64,000 bases of DNA from Nageia nagi (taxonomy: Eukaryota > Pinophyta): NCBI GenBank assembly GCA_050084985.1, contig JBITNC010000002.1:7192001-7256000 (forward strand), given 5' to 3'. The number at the start of each line of letters is the position of its first letter. The first letter of the stretch is position 1. A program made the position numbers and the translations under genes. Shown one piece after another: positions 1 through 10,664 of the stretch. The notes beneath the pieces are model-generated. The model ran no database searches. It had not been told where the DNA came from and saw only the letters and a program-made list of their open reading frames with translations.

Positions 1-164
1 AAGAAAAAAAATAAAAAAAAAACTCTTTTGAATTTGTCTTTCAACTTCAAGCTTGAAAAAATTAAAACAAAAAAAAACATTGGAAGAAAATAGTTGGAAA
101 AAGCTAACCTCTTTGCAATGAACACTTGCAAATGAGTAGGAATGGCAAGTGGCAACACAATCCT
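1..164. other. A-rich non-coding edge
   Basis: Adenine-rich sequence with no reading frame of interest. The Gypsy reverse-transcriptase similarity to its right stops at about position 165, so this looks like unrelated flanking DNA rather than more of that element. Confidence 0.4.
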
Positions 165-2076
165 TCAAGCTTTAGCTTATAGTGATTTTATTTCATGCTT
201 GATAATTAATACACATTCTCCATGACTTATTTTTCTTTGAAACCAGAATAATAAATGATTTACATGGAAATGTTCTCATTCTAATCACACCTTGATCCAT
301 AAGCTCGAAAACCTCCATCTTAATCTTCTTAGACTCTAATAAAAATGATTGATAATACAAACCAATGTTCGATAGAGGTGCTAGGTAACAACTGAATCTC
401 ATGTTGAATATATTGATTTGGTGGTAATTGCTTCGGTTTAGCAAACACTTCATGAAACTCATGCACAAGAGCTTGCACTTTTTTTAACTATCTTGCCATT
501 GTTGGCACTTCTTGTAGCGTTAAATCTATAATGCATTCCATGTTTACCGTTTATTTTTTACCTCCTCCATCAAAATTTCAAGAGAACCATAAGTATAAAC
601 TTATTATTGGCACTTATGAGGCATTTGACTTTGCTAACTATAAACAAATTTTTCTTGATTTTATGGGCATAAACCTTAAAATGAACTCCATCTTTAATCA
701 ACCTATATTTATTTTCTCTCTTGAAATAAATAGCATCTATATCCCATAAATAAGAATTCCCAAAAACTACACCACATATATCTAGAGGTATTATATCAAC
801 TATCACTTCTTCATTAAATCTTGCATTAATAAGAAATTTCAACTTACATTATTTTGTAACTTGCAACTTTACATTACTATGAACCTTTCCTAAAGGGCAT
901 GGATTAGGATGATCATATGTCTTTAGTTTTAAGTTAGCCTCTAAATTTTATGCAATTAAGTTAGCTTTAGAACCAGGATTAAAAAATGAACCAATTCTAG
1001 TTTTATTTGATTGGATTTTGAGATGAAGTTGCACCTTTTCTCTTGAATAATCTTGGACTCTACAATTGTTTGGATTGTTTCATAATTAAATCCAACATCC
1101 ATATCATAATTTCCTTCAATTTCTTCACATTTTGTGAACAGGAAATTATTATTTTTCTTTTTTTTTAGCTTATTTAACTTCCAATATTTTTCATTGTGAA
1201 TAGTGACCTTTATGAACTTTGGTCCGTGTAGTATAAGTAGTCCTCTTCTCTAGCTGCTTATGCTTACCCTTATCTTGAGATTTCCCTATTTCTTGCTAAC
1301 CCTTTTTATTCTGATTATATTAAGAATTATCATACTACTTTTGTTTCCCATCCTCTTCCAACTACTAAGTTTGTATATTCACTTGATCAAGATTAGTAGG
1401 ATTAAACAACACAATAGTCTTTTGCATATGACTATGTAAACCTCCTATGTATTTCATTAGCACTTGAGGATCTTTAAGAGGAATCACAAGTAAATAAGTT
1501 TGCTTCCTAAAATTTGTAGTGTATTATTGAACAAAGTGTCCTTTTTGTTGCTTGAATAATTATCATTTACCAATTATTTGTTATCATAACCCAAAGGATA
1601 GAATTGATCTCTAAGTAAGTTCTTAAATTCTTCTCAAGATGAAATAAGTGGTTGATTTTTATGCTAAAGGGATTCTACATGACTTTCTCACCATATCAAC
1701 GCATGACCACTCATTTTAAGTCTTGTAAAAGAAATTTTTATGAACATCCTCAACAACACCTTGAATTAGGAAATATACCTCTAATTACTTTAACTAATAG
1801 CTCAACTTATCCTCGTCAACTTCTCCATTAAAGGTTGGAATTTTCACTTTTTCCTCCACCTTGAAAGGTACAATTAGAGATGATGAAGTTGAATATTGGT
1901 TAACTTCAGGTTGTGTTTCTCTATTCTCTAGTTATCTTGGTTCCTCTTCAACTCTGAATTGTCTTTGCATCATATCCATAAGTCGAATCATATTCTCTTC
2001 CATTGCAAGAAATCTTCTCTAAAATTTTATCATGGATATTGAAAAACTAGGTTAATCTTCATTCAATCCTTCCATG
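165..2076 (-). pseudogene. decayed Ty3/Gypsy gag-protease-RT polyprotein
   Basis: Read on the minus strand, the fragment starts near 2076 with a gag N-terminus. A capsid-like stretch follows at 1,520-1,900 (SWEEFKNLLRDQFYPLGY is readable at about 1,560-1,640). A worn zinc-knuckle region lies at 1,150-1,240. The end of the protease region is at 570-842 (DICGVVFGNSYLWDIDAIY then KYRLIKDG). The reverse-transcriptase entry region is at 165-468 (PCKSFIILVSKKNKSWRMCI, then an interrupted NKITIS). This order and these motifs are typical of plant Ty3/Gypsy polyproteins. Many stops and frameshifts make it a dead copy. The palm YXDD block, RNase H and integrase are absent, because similarity ends at about 165. 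No LTR or primer site could be assigned. Family assignment is firm; the clade is not. Confidence 0.8.
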
Positions 2077-2545
2077 GAATTTTTCCTCTCATTTCTCCTT
2101 CCGATCCAACTATGTAAGAACTAACTCAAGTCTTTGAAATCCCCTACCTTGAATTCACAAGCCCTCAATAACAACTCTTAACTCATTTTTTAATACTATG
2201 CGATATATAAATCTCTGTAAGCTATGCTATTTAAGAGATCATCAAATATATATTTTCTTAACTTGATTTTTGAATACCTTTTTTATGAATTCTTATGATT
2301 AAAATAGTAATATCATTGAGTTAACTAAGATACAAATAATAAATAAATGCAAATCATATCCATAACATAATATACAAAGTTTTACCCTTTTTCACCCAAT
2401 GTGGGCTAGTCCAACATGTTTGATCTTAAATTAGTATCTTGGATCACAAAAGAAATACAAGTGCAATAATTTTAAGAAGATTTATCGAGCCTCAAAAGCA
2501 ATAATCCTATATAGAGAACTTAGGCATGCACTTGTAACATTTAAA
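2077..2545. other. no gene; possible LTR or leader remnant
   Basis: AT-rich sequence between the Gypsy gag start and the LINE tail. A stretch near 2,385-2,425 (accctttttcacccaatgtg) resembles 25,630-25,670 and may be a worn LTR end. No coding potential is seen. Confidence 0.3.
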
Positions 2546-2864
2546 GTTTTTTTTTGTTTTTCAAGAAGAGCAACTGAGGCAATAGGAAAAAAAGGAAGAA
2601 AGAAATTATATTAATGTCCACAGATGACCAAAAGTAGTTAACGGGATTGAAGGGTATATAAGTCTAAAGCAGCATGATGGGCTCAATGGCCCTCACTCAA
2701 AGCAAACTATGAAAAGTCTAAGAACAATATAGGGGCTAATTTTTAAAAGGAAATAAATAGTTGAACAAAGGAACATAATAAGCAAACATTGTCAGAGAGG
2801 AGGTCTCTCATGATCTATCTGATTGTGCACTCCTGGGTTAATTTGTGTTTGCATTGGCGTTGCT

Positions 2865-5648
2865 CTAACTAAAGAAGGTTGTGATCTGTTGCGACCTCAA
2901 AGAACTAAGGTTGGTATGCACTCTCTGTCTAGTACATTGAGTAGGTCGAGGTGAATCCTCAATCCTCCTATGAACTCCCTCTACTGAGGCAATTGGGAAG
3001 AAAGAGGTAATCATGCGATCACTTGTCAGGTGTTGGGAGTCAGATAATAAACATTTCTTGAGAAAGAAAGTCTCTTTGAGATAAAGTGCCAAAAAACAAT
3101 GGTTTGGGAACTGAAAGAATGTCGAGATCAAGCTACGGGCATTCTGAAAAAGATAGTGATACTGCTTGTAAATCTCATAATAAATCGAAGATCGGAAGAT
3201 GAAATGATCGTTAGTCTCAGGCTCTCTCAAGCATAATCGATAAACTTGAAGCTCATGTGCCAAATGGTGATAAGTATCGATCCGAAGCTGATGGGAGCAC
3301 ACTCTGAACTGGCTTAGAAATATTCGTAAGCCAAGAGGGAGATGTAGACTAACGTAATCAGGAGGTTGAGTCAACCCTCTATCAAACCTCAGGAAGTGAT
3401 GAGAGTATTGCAACAATGCACTGAATATAGGCCTTGTAAAAAATGTCTTTGATCGAAGCCAACGAAACATCTAGGTCTTTATGTGCATCACCTTGGGGTA
3501 TATGTACTTGGTTCGATTAACCACCAAGTCATGTCTAGTGCTAAACAAATCGAGAGTATCCATCAATTGTTGAAGACCCTCAATTGTGTGTGAGAGTAGT
3601 ACAATATCATCGATAAAGAGGAGGATGGGAACACGAGTGTTGCGGAGAAGAAACTCGATGTTGATGCCTACAATCTTGAGTATAAGTGGCTCCAACTCAT
3701 CAATATAGAGATCGAAGAGTTGGAAAAAGCAGGAAACCCTTCTTTACCCCGATGGTGCTATGAATCATGTTAAATAGACCTTCTGGAATACACACACTCC
3801 ATGAAACTGACTCGTATAGAGTCAAGATGGTTGTTAGGCCTAGCTTGGGGATCCCTAATCATCTAAGTCTATCCATGAGTCTGTGACACGGGATAGTATC
3901 AAAAGCCTTCTTTAAATCTATAAAACAACTAAAAATTGGGGTCTTCTGAAACATGGCCTCCTCAATAATCACTCGAAGAGTGAGGATGTGGTTGGTGATG
4001 TGGTGATCTTTGTGGAAACCTACCTATCCTCCTGCCCTAAAGCCTCTAGCGTCTGCCAACTGAGATGTGTAGTCCTGAAGAATGGTGGCATAAAGCTTGG
4101 CCATAGTATGGTCAATCATAATGGTTCGATAATTGCTCGGATCATAAGGGTCACCTGATTTGTGGATGAGGTGGATAATGTTCAAGGTGCAGGGAGTGGG
4201 GAAGCAAGTGCAAAGGATGGTGTTGAAGATATGGGAGAGGAAGGTGGGCAAGACAAAACTAGCATGCTTGAGATATTCGGCTTGAAGGTTTTCGATGTCA
4301 GGCGCTTTCCCAGAACTAAGCTTACAAATGGCTTTATGGAGGGGGGAGGGAAAAAGAAGTCAGAAGAGGAAGGGTGAGTGATAACGGGTGAAGGGATGTG
4401 GGTAGGGTCGGTGTAGATTTTAGAGTCATAGATGCTCCAATACTATAGGGTGATGTGGTTAGTGTGGTGACGTTTGGGTGATAAAGAGTGTTGGAAAGTT
4501 TTGTGGTCATTATGGAGTGTTGAGATGATTTCTTGTCATCTTTTGGCCGAGAAGTGGCACTTCTTGGTCCTCAAGAGTTGATGGTAAGAGCAATGTAGGG
4601 AATGGATGACATGAAGGGGGTTTGTGAAGGCGATGGTTAGATTTTCATTCCACATCGAACCATTGGTTCGTCGTGAAGTGGCCAAGATGTCAAGGGTGGG
4701 GTGGAGGGTGGGTGGTGTTAGGGAAAATCTGCATGACAGTGGAGTGCAGGGTCTTGAAAAGGAAAAGCACTTAATCATCGATGAAGGAGAAAGAGTGCAT
4801 GTGGGGAAGTTTTTATTTCAAGGCAAAGCTGTAATTAGGCACAAGAGCCCGATCAAAGTGGATGATTCTATAAGGTGTGAGAGGGGTGGGGTGATGGGGG
4901 GAGGTCTGTGAGCAAAAGTGTTAGGTGGGCATGGTCGCCAAGGGGGATTGGATTGACCTGCATGAGGAAAACATGTGTGATGATAAGAGGGGGGAAATTG
5001 AGCAATACCATTTAGAATGAGTTCATGGGTGTCTCTAAGCTCAAGGAGAGCTCTTCCATAGTCTGATGTAGGCATAGTATGATTAGATGGTAGTTGGAGC
5101 TCGGCATCCTGCTCTAAGGTCCTAAGGTGGACAAGATATGCTTACTCATCAAAATACTGTGTTTGGAGACTCTCTATCCTACCATTGAAATACCTAGCCA
5201 ATATGATATCCCCTTGCATTGTATATCTAGAGATCTTGAGGAAGAGGTCCAGGAATGGAGACTCACCATCTCCATGGATGACATAACTTGAGATCACTTG
5301 AGGGAAATAACAACCTGCTATGTAGAGTCTCTGGAGAGGTGGTGATCTCGCGATGGATAACCAATTGTATTGTGCATGCATGTCAATCCCCTCCACCTGC
5401 ATCCTATGATGCAAGCGATCACTAATCAAGAAGGCTACCCCTCCTGAGGCACACTCATAACTACCTCGATGTGTAGATGTCCTAAATGTAGAGATCCAAG
5501 AATAACCTATGAAGGGGGGAAGACCCTTAACAACACTCTCATGCGTCTTTGTAAAAAGAATCAAGTCTGTATTGTGAATGATGTTGCAGATTGATCCAGG
5601 TGAAGACCAAATCATGCCGTTATAGTTCCAAACTGTAAATGTGAACAC
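2865..5648 (-). pseudogene. LINE ORF2: endonuclease and reverse transcriptase
   Basis: The endonuclease domain opens at 5,648 (residues VWNYNGMIW, then a TKTHE block) and continues through 5,142. A later endonuclease piece at 4,818-5,075 reads GRALLELRDTHELILNGI. Reverse-transcriptase motifs follow: HKSGDPYDPSNYRTIMIDHT at about 4,110-4,170, and the catalytic box as LLFIDDIVLLSH at about 3,590-3,630, where FIDD replaces the usual YADD. The C-terminus at 2,865-3,470 keeps the RVCSHQLRI and CLREPETNDHFIFR blocks of the zinc-finger-like LINE tail. The pieces 5,142-5,648, 4,536-5,075 and 2,865-3,695 all lie in one frame; only 4,024-4,251 is in another, so two compensating indels plus scattered stops account for the damage. 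It is not expected to make active protein. Confidence 0.85.
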
Positions 5649-5774
5649 TGTTGGGGTATCATGCTAGCCTCATTGTAGGGGTTTGGGATGAGCCCAGCCT
5701 AGAGGGGGGTTTTCACGGATCACTACCCCTGCAATCTTGAATAACAACCCATTTGTTCTCTTTTCTAGCTGCTG

Positions 5775-6429
5775 TTACCAATGCTCTAGCTTTTCGAAGT
5801 TCATTAACCTGGATGCGAGTGAGATCAACATCCAAGTAGATCTTGGTAGAGAGAGAAAAGTTTCTTTTTTGCTCTTAGGGCTTGAAGACGATCTACTGCT
5901 GAATGAAAGTAGATTATAAAGAGATTTTTCCTTGGTGAACCAAGCTTTCTGCACTATGATATTCTGCAACCCTACTGTATCATGAAGAAAATCAAGATTG
6001 GCTTTTTGAGGGTCTTGGGATTTTGGTAGTCCTCTAACTCGCAAATTAATGGCTTTCAACTGACGCAACTGTTCTTTTTCAAATTTTGCATTCACAATGA
6101 GTTCTACTAGTGGAGAGGTTTTCTTGCCTTTAGCTACTTGAACCCAAGAGGTTTGATCCTCCACTTGTTTTTGCATTGATTGTTGTTGGGTTGTAGTGGC
6201 CTGTATATATTGTTCATACTATGAAATGATCGTAGATTGTTTGCTTTTGATCTTAGAGATAGATTCGTAAAGCTGTTGTATTTGTTGGAATTCATCATTT
6301 GGAAGGGTTTGAAATGTCTCATTGTTTTTGAGTCTATTTTCCTGTTCTTGTACTTAGGCTTGTAGAGTTGTGATAAGAGCCTTCAGTTCGGAGTTTGTTG
6401 CCATGAGGGAGGCCATCAACTTTGTTAAA
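5775..6429 (-). pseudogene. LINE ORF1 (RNA-binding protein), broken
   Basis: The N-terminal part starts at about 6,420 (MASLMATNSELKALITTL), followed by a glutamine-rich, coiled-coil-like stretch. A conserved block at 5,940-6,140 (SWVQVAKGKK, then KAINLRVRGLPKSQ) resembles the RRM-like core of plant LINE ORF1 proteins, which coat the LINE RNA. The end at 5,775-5,880 looks frame-shifted relative to the family. In-frame stops lie near 6,352 and 6,219. The frame is continuous with the CstF77-like segment immediately upstream. The LINE ORF1 assignment rests on position and the RRM-like block. Confidence 0.65.
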
Positions 6430-6650
6430 TTATGAAGACAATTGAAGAGACAACGACTGAATATTTGTCTTTTTGTATTGTCATTGTTGGTAGCCATTTA
6501 TGCCTCTGTATAGAGTCGCCAATACTTGGCAGATGTGGGGAAAACAATAAGCAGCTGTTCATATATAGGTTCTACCTCAAAAATACATCTTTGCTGGGTT
6601 TCACTAGCAAGTGTATCCCAAGCATCCACATTATAGTGATCAGCAAGAGG
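6430..6650 (-). pseudogene. CSTF77-like: CstF77-like HAT-repeat fragment (mRNA 3'-end processing)
   Basis: The minus strand reads DHYNVDAWDTLASETQQ, then PIYEQLLIVFPTSAKYW, then (after one TAA at about 6,498) MATNNDNTKRQIFSRCLFNC. This matches the N-terminus of plant cleavage stimulation factor subunit 77, where HAT helices begin with a PIYEQLL...YPTSA.FWKQYVEA block followed by A.NND.ATKQIFSRCLL.CL. CstF77 is a nuclear scaffold of pre-mRNA cleavage and polyadenylation. Only about 70 codons are present and the rest of the protein is missing. The stop replaces the glutamine usual before MA.NND (a C-to-T change). The fragment reads straight into LINE ORF1 without a frame change. It may be a captured or transduced piece, or a chimeric retrocopy. 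Confidence 0.75.
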
Positions 6651-7160
6651 TTTCTCTCTTGTTGTCTTCTCCTTCTGAGTTGGGGGTAGGCCAAAATGAG
6701 CAAAAATCCCCATGAGATCTGCCATGGTGTTCCAAAAACACAAACATAGGCAATTTGGTAGGAAGCATGGGAAGTGTTTGAGAAAATGATGCCCATATGA
6801 GAGGGCATGCGAAGTGTTTGATAAAATGATGCAAGCAATCTAGTATGAGAGAGCATGCGTAGAGACATGTGCAGGGGCTCGTAGGCACGAGCATGCAAGG
6901 GTTCACGAGAGGCAAGCGAATGTGTGTAATCGGCACGTGAGGTGCGCAGGTTGTTGGCAGTTAGGCTGCATGGGCATGGGGGAGCACGAGGCGTGCAAGC
7001 TGTTGGCGATCGAACTTCATGGGTGGCTCGTTCTTAAGTTAACTAGAGCTCTTAGTTTGTACCCTTTTCGAGTTACGGGTGTTAGAGCACTTAAAGAGAG
7101 ATAATTGTGATGAGTCAAGGGGGTTGAGCAAAGCCAAGCTAAGCCAAGGGGGTTGTGTTG
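6651..7160 (-). other. GC-richer region upstream of the CstF77/LINE fusion
   Basis: Composition rises here against AT-rich surroundings. A 40-bp direct repeat is visible (gaagtgtttg at 6,771 and 6,811, each followed by aaaatgatgc). It could be LINE 5' UTR or promoter sequence, or transduced 5' flank of the CstF77 source. Short frames show no recognised domain. Confidence 0.35.
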
Positions 7161-7984
7161 AACTTCGAGTGACACTGAGAGGGGGGGGTGAATCATTGTA
7201 TCAAAAAAAATAATCAATTTAACCTTCTTAAATAAAGACAGATTAAAAGCCATAGAAAATTGAGCAAGCACACCAAGTACATCACACAACACCAGATATA
7301 ACGAGGTTCACCAGATTGGCTACATCCCCGAAAATGATTGCTTGGACTCCAATCCAAATCCAGTCATTAAAGAAAGCTTACAGATTCACAACACCAACTG
7401 TGAAGGGTAGCACCAACTACCACTTTAAAAATAGCAGCACCTACTGCTTGGAACACCAATTCCAGCTCTCAAGCACCCACTTGATACAACATTCAAAAAG
7501 GAGGAAAGAATACAATTCTAGAAGACCCTCAATGGTCTAGCTCTAATGCTCATTGTTTGATCTCAGCACACAGCTCCAAAGTAACACAGTTAAACAATCA
7601 CTATACTATCTGCATATTCGTTTGCTCACTTCACATACTCCTGATACTCCCCTCTTCCACGCTATTACCTCCTCTACCGCACTTCCCTACTCGCCAGTTT
7701 TCACTCCATCTCAAATCCACTCTTCACATCCATTCCCACAAATTTTAAAAATCGTTACACATCAAGAAAACCCCCAAGAAAATGTTCCTATCATGACACG
7801 TTATCAAAAACAAACTGAAAAGAAATCTTTATTTGTAACTGCTCCTGCACTAAGAGAGTTCACTATCTGAGACTGCAACTGCTGTAACCGACGAACGCTC
7901 CTATTGCTCAAACAGAGTTGTTCAGACAAGTATAGCTCTTTCTCCACTGATTTCAGAGATTTGACAGTATCTGATTATTTAGTT
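7161..7984. other. unclassified repeat, LTR-like edge
   Basis: The block gacactgagagggggggg at about 7,169-7,188 and the phrase ataacgaggttcaccagatt at about 7,298-7,317 resemble sequences found at plant LTR edges. No PBS, partner LTR or protein domain was found. The stretch carries short open frames without recognised similarity. Confidence 0.3.
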
Positions 7985-8757
7985 CCGGAGTCTCTTTCTA
8001 TAGCCTAGAGATTGACTAGATTACCGGATGTTTATTGTATACACCATGATGTCATCATCTCCGGACTCCGGAAGAGAGTTCCAAAGGTATCTGCGTGGCC
8101 TTCTGGACTTTTCAACACCAACTGCTAATGTCATCTTCTCTGGACTCTGTAAGTAGAGTAAAACGCTTCTCGCGATGTCCGGAGTCTCTTTCTATAGCCT
8201 AGAGATTGACTAGCTTACCGGATGTTTATTGTATACACCATGATGTCATCATCTCCGGACTCCGGAAGAGAGTTCCAAGGTATTTGCGTGGCCTTTCGGA
8301 CTTTTCAATACCAAATACTAATGTCATCTTCTCTGGACTTCGGAAGTAGAGTAAAACGCTTCCCGCGATGTCCGGAGTCTCTTTCTATAGCCTAGAGATT
8401 GACTAGCTTACCGGATGTTTATTGTATACACCATGATGTCATCATCTCCGGACTTCGGAAGAGAGTTCCAAGGTATCTGCGTGGCCTTCCGAACTTTTCA
8501 ACACCAACTGCTAACATCATCTTCTTTGGACTCCGGAAGTAGAGTAAAACACTTCCCGCGATGTCCGGAGTCTCTTTCTATAGCCTAGAGATTGACTAGC
8601 TTACCGGATGTTTATTGTATACACCATGATGTCATCATCTTCGGACTCTGGAAGAGAGTTCCAAGGTATCTGCGTGGCCTTCCGAACTTTTCAACACCAA
8701 CTGCTAACGTCATCTTCTCTGGACTCCGGAAGTAGTGTAAAACGCTTCCCATGATGT
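7985..8757. repeat. tandem array of four 193-bp units
   Basis: The landmark ccggagtctctttctatagc starts at 7,985, 8,179, 8,372 and 8,565, giving a 193-194 bp period and four full units. The array stops at about 8,757 where the landmark diverges. Each unit contains two related half-motifs about 79 bp apart (gtcatcatctccggactccg and gtcatcttctctggactccg) and repeated CCGGA boxes. The units are highly similar, so the array expanded recently or is homogenised. Confidence 0.9.
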
Positions 8758-9189
8758 CCGTGCTGATGTCATTTCCGGACAAAAGAAACTTAAAGATGTC
8801 TCCTTGAGGGGGTTTCGGAAAGAGGCAAACAGGACTGTAAATGGACCATCATACTACTGCCATACTACTGCACAAAGACAGCCAAAACCACGTGTTGACA
8901 ACAATGACAATCACACATGCTCAACAGGTTGAGTAGAGACGAGCCGATGGGTTTGTAGAGTAGAGGCCATTGCAAAGAGTAAAATAAAGGGTAGAACAAA
9001 GCAAAGAACCCACTAGGTATTCTTTTATGTATCTTGTTAAGCAATTATCATGCTTTTGGAATAAAAATCTTTAGGGTCTTTTCCATAAAACTTATCTTAC
9101 ATGTATCTTGTAATCATTTCATACTGTGAAATTGTATTTTCATCATGCATCTTATCAAACAATTATCGGGTCTTGTGTATTCTTACACA
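8758..9189. other. no gene seen
   Basis: Flank of the 193-bp array. No conserved frame, RNA gene or clear repeat boundary was found. Confidence 0.4.
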
Positions 9190-9604
9190 TTTTGTATACA
9201 TATCTATCAAGGCAATAAAAACCATAATATTTGATTTACAACATTGAGTAGACAAATCCACACACCCAATTCATATTTTATGGGTATTTTGATAAGGAAT
9301 TTAAAGGCTCTCTCAAGATAGCCTACATGACGAAGAAGGTCAACAATGCATGTATAATGATTCATACCAAGAATAATGCAATAAGAATCACTCATGTTGT
9401 AATGGTTTGTTTTGCATTTTGCATACGTGTTTATTAGGGCACTAAAAACCACAACATTTGTTATACAAGCACCAAGTAGATACACCTAATTTAGGTTTTA
9501 TGGGTATTTTTATGATGAAATTCAAAGCTCCTTCAGGATAGCCTGCACAGTTAAGGTCACAAATGCATGTACAATGACTCATCCCACAAATAATGCAATA
9601 AGTG
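9190..9604 (-). pseudogene. PPR-protein fragments, tandemly duplicated
   Basis: Two related pieces lie head to tail on the minus strand. The left one (about 9,207-9,440) reads NHYTCIVDLLRHVGYLERAF, then FLIKIPIKYELGVWICLL, the C-terminal repeat pattern of plant PLS-class PPR proteins (usually HY.CMVDLLGRAG.L.EA...I..MP..P...VW..LL). LLGACITNVVVFSALINTYAKC is readable around 9,430-9,480. The right copy (about 9,430-9,604) repeats the same nucleotides with more damage. PPR proteins bind and edit organelle RNA. These are only fragments without start, full repeat array or E/DYW end. Confidence 0.65.
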
Positions 9605-9700
9605 ATGGAAATTATTTTTTAATAGAGTGAAATAAGTAATGAAATAATTAATTCAAAATAACAAAATAGTTCGTAATTGTGTAAATTATAATAACACGAG

Positions 9701-9705
9701 CATAT
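9701..9705. repeat. target-site duplication of Copia A, left
   Basis: CATAT directly abuts the left LTR and is matched exactly at 18,305-18,309. Confidence 0.9.
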
Positions 9706-10177
9706 TGAAGGATTTGAACTAGATCTAAACAAATCCTTTAGGACCTTAGACTAGGAAACTCAAGTGTACACAAGATAACACAATCACTCAAGATAACATC
9801 AATATAATGTGGTTCCTCCCTCCTTGGGAGTACATCCACAACTAGTTCTCTTATTCTCAAATCTATGTCTCTCTTACAACTATTCTCTAGCTCTCTCCTA
9901 CACAACCAAGTAGAGTAATCTTACTCAAAACTTAGATATATTTACATGAGGAGAGGCCCTCTATTTATAGGTTGAGAGCACCTCCCTAACCTTCCTTTAA
10001 CCCAAGGGTAAGGTTAGGGTTACATTAAATGTACCACCAACTAACTCCTTTGGTAAAGTCAAGGTCTACATATTAAAGAATTCTATTAATCTCTTAAGGT
10101 ATCTACATACCCTTAAGTGATTAATTGAATTTACAAGGAGTTTAGATATTCACAATATTTCATTACAAATTCTAACA
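9706..10177 (-). repeat. 3' LTR of Copia A (472 bp)
   Basis: On the plus strand it runs TGAAGGATTTG...TTCTAACA. It lacks a 15-bp segment and a 2-bp segment present in the other LTR and differs at one base. A TATA-like ctatttatag (plus strand) lies at 9,961-9,970. Confidence 0.97.
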
Positions 10178-10186
10178 CTCCCCCTT
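10178..10186 (-). other. polypurine tract of Copia A
   Basis: Minus-strand AAGGGGGAG directly abuts the 3' LTR, the place where plus-strand DNA synthesis is primed. Copies B and C keep AAGGGAGAG and AAGAGGGAG at the same place. Confidence 0.9.
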
Positions 10187-10664
10187 AATGCAATATTGGG
10201 ATAGAGCGTAGAAGAGAGAAGAGAGAGAGTAAGAGAGAGTTCTCCTCCATAGAGATACAAGTGGAGATGAGAACTTTTACATATTTTGAGAATCTTTTTG
10301 AGAACTAGTATGAGACTCACAACATTACCATTTGACAAAAAATGGTTTACAATACAATCATTAACCACAACTGGTTTCACTGTACATAGTAGTCGATCAA
10401 CTTTAAGCTGACATGTGAGTCTCCATGAGCTTGCTTTCACAAGGTGAGTAACCTGCATTTCTAAAGAAGATCCTGCATGCTACAAGCAACTCATGAACAA
10501 AATCAGTTAGATGCATCATATATTCAAATAAGAGAATCAAATAATGCCATCTTATAAATAACTGATCAATGGTGCACTATAAGCCATCACGGGGATGCCA
10601 AGCCATCACTCATAGTCACCTGTTGTATATAGACATGTGTTGATTTTAAAATAGAGCATAAAAT
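10187..10664 (-). other. 3' UTR of Copia A before the 3' LTR
   Basis: Sequence between pol and the polypurine tract. A minus-strand frame of about 100 codons (10,150-10,458) has partial counterparts at the same place in copies B (43,190-43,460) and C (56,466-56,759), but it runs into the LTR and no domain is recognised. Confidence 0.4.

Larger units (their letters stand above)
2546..6429 (-). mobile_element. LINE (L1-type non-LTR retrotransposon), decayed
   Basis: The minus strand carries ORF1 (5,775-6,429) and ORF2 (2,865-5,648) in the usual LINE order, followed by a 3' region ending in a T-rich tract at about 2,549-2,566, which would be the poly(A) tail of the minus-strand element. ORF2 has an apurinic endonuclease-like domain and a reverse transcriptase; no LTRs flank it. 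Target-site duplications could not be found, so the left end is approximate. The right end is unclear because a host-gene-like segment (6,430-6,650) and a GC-richer region (6,650-7,160) precede ORF1. Confidence 0.8.

Noticed and set aside
2077-2545. Primer-binding site of the left Gypsy element
   Set aside because: Weak tRNA-like words occur near 2,190 but without an adjoining LTR boundary.
4162-4911. Plus-strand frames of 71-95 codons inside the LINE
   Set aside because: They are antisense shadows of LINE ORF2, whose endonuclease and RT motifs are on the minus strand.
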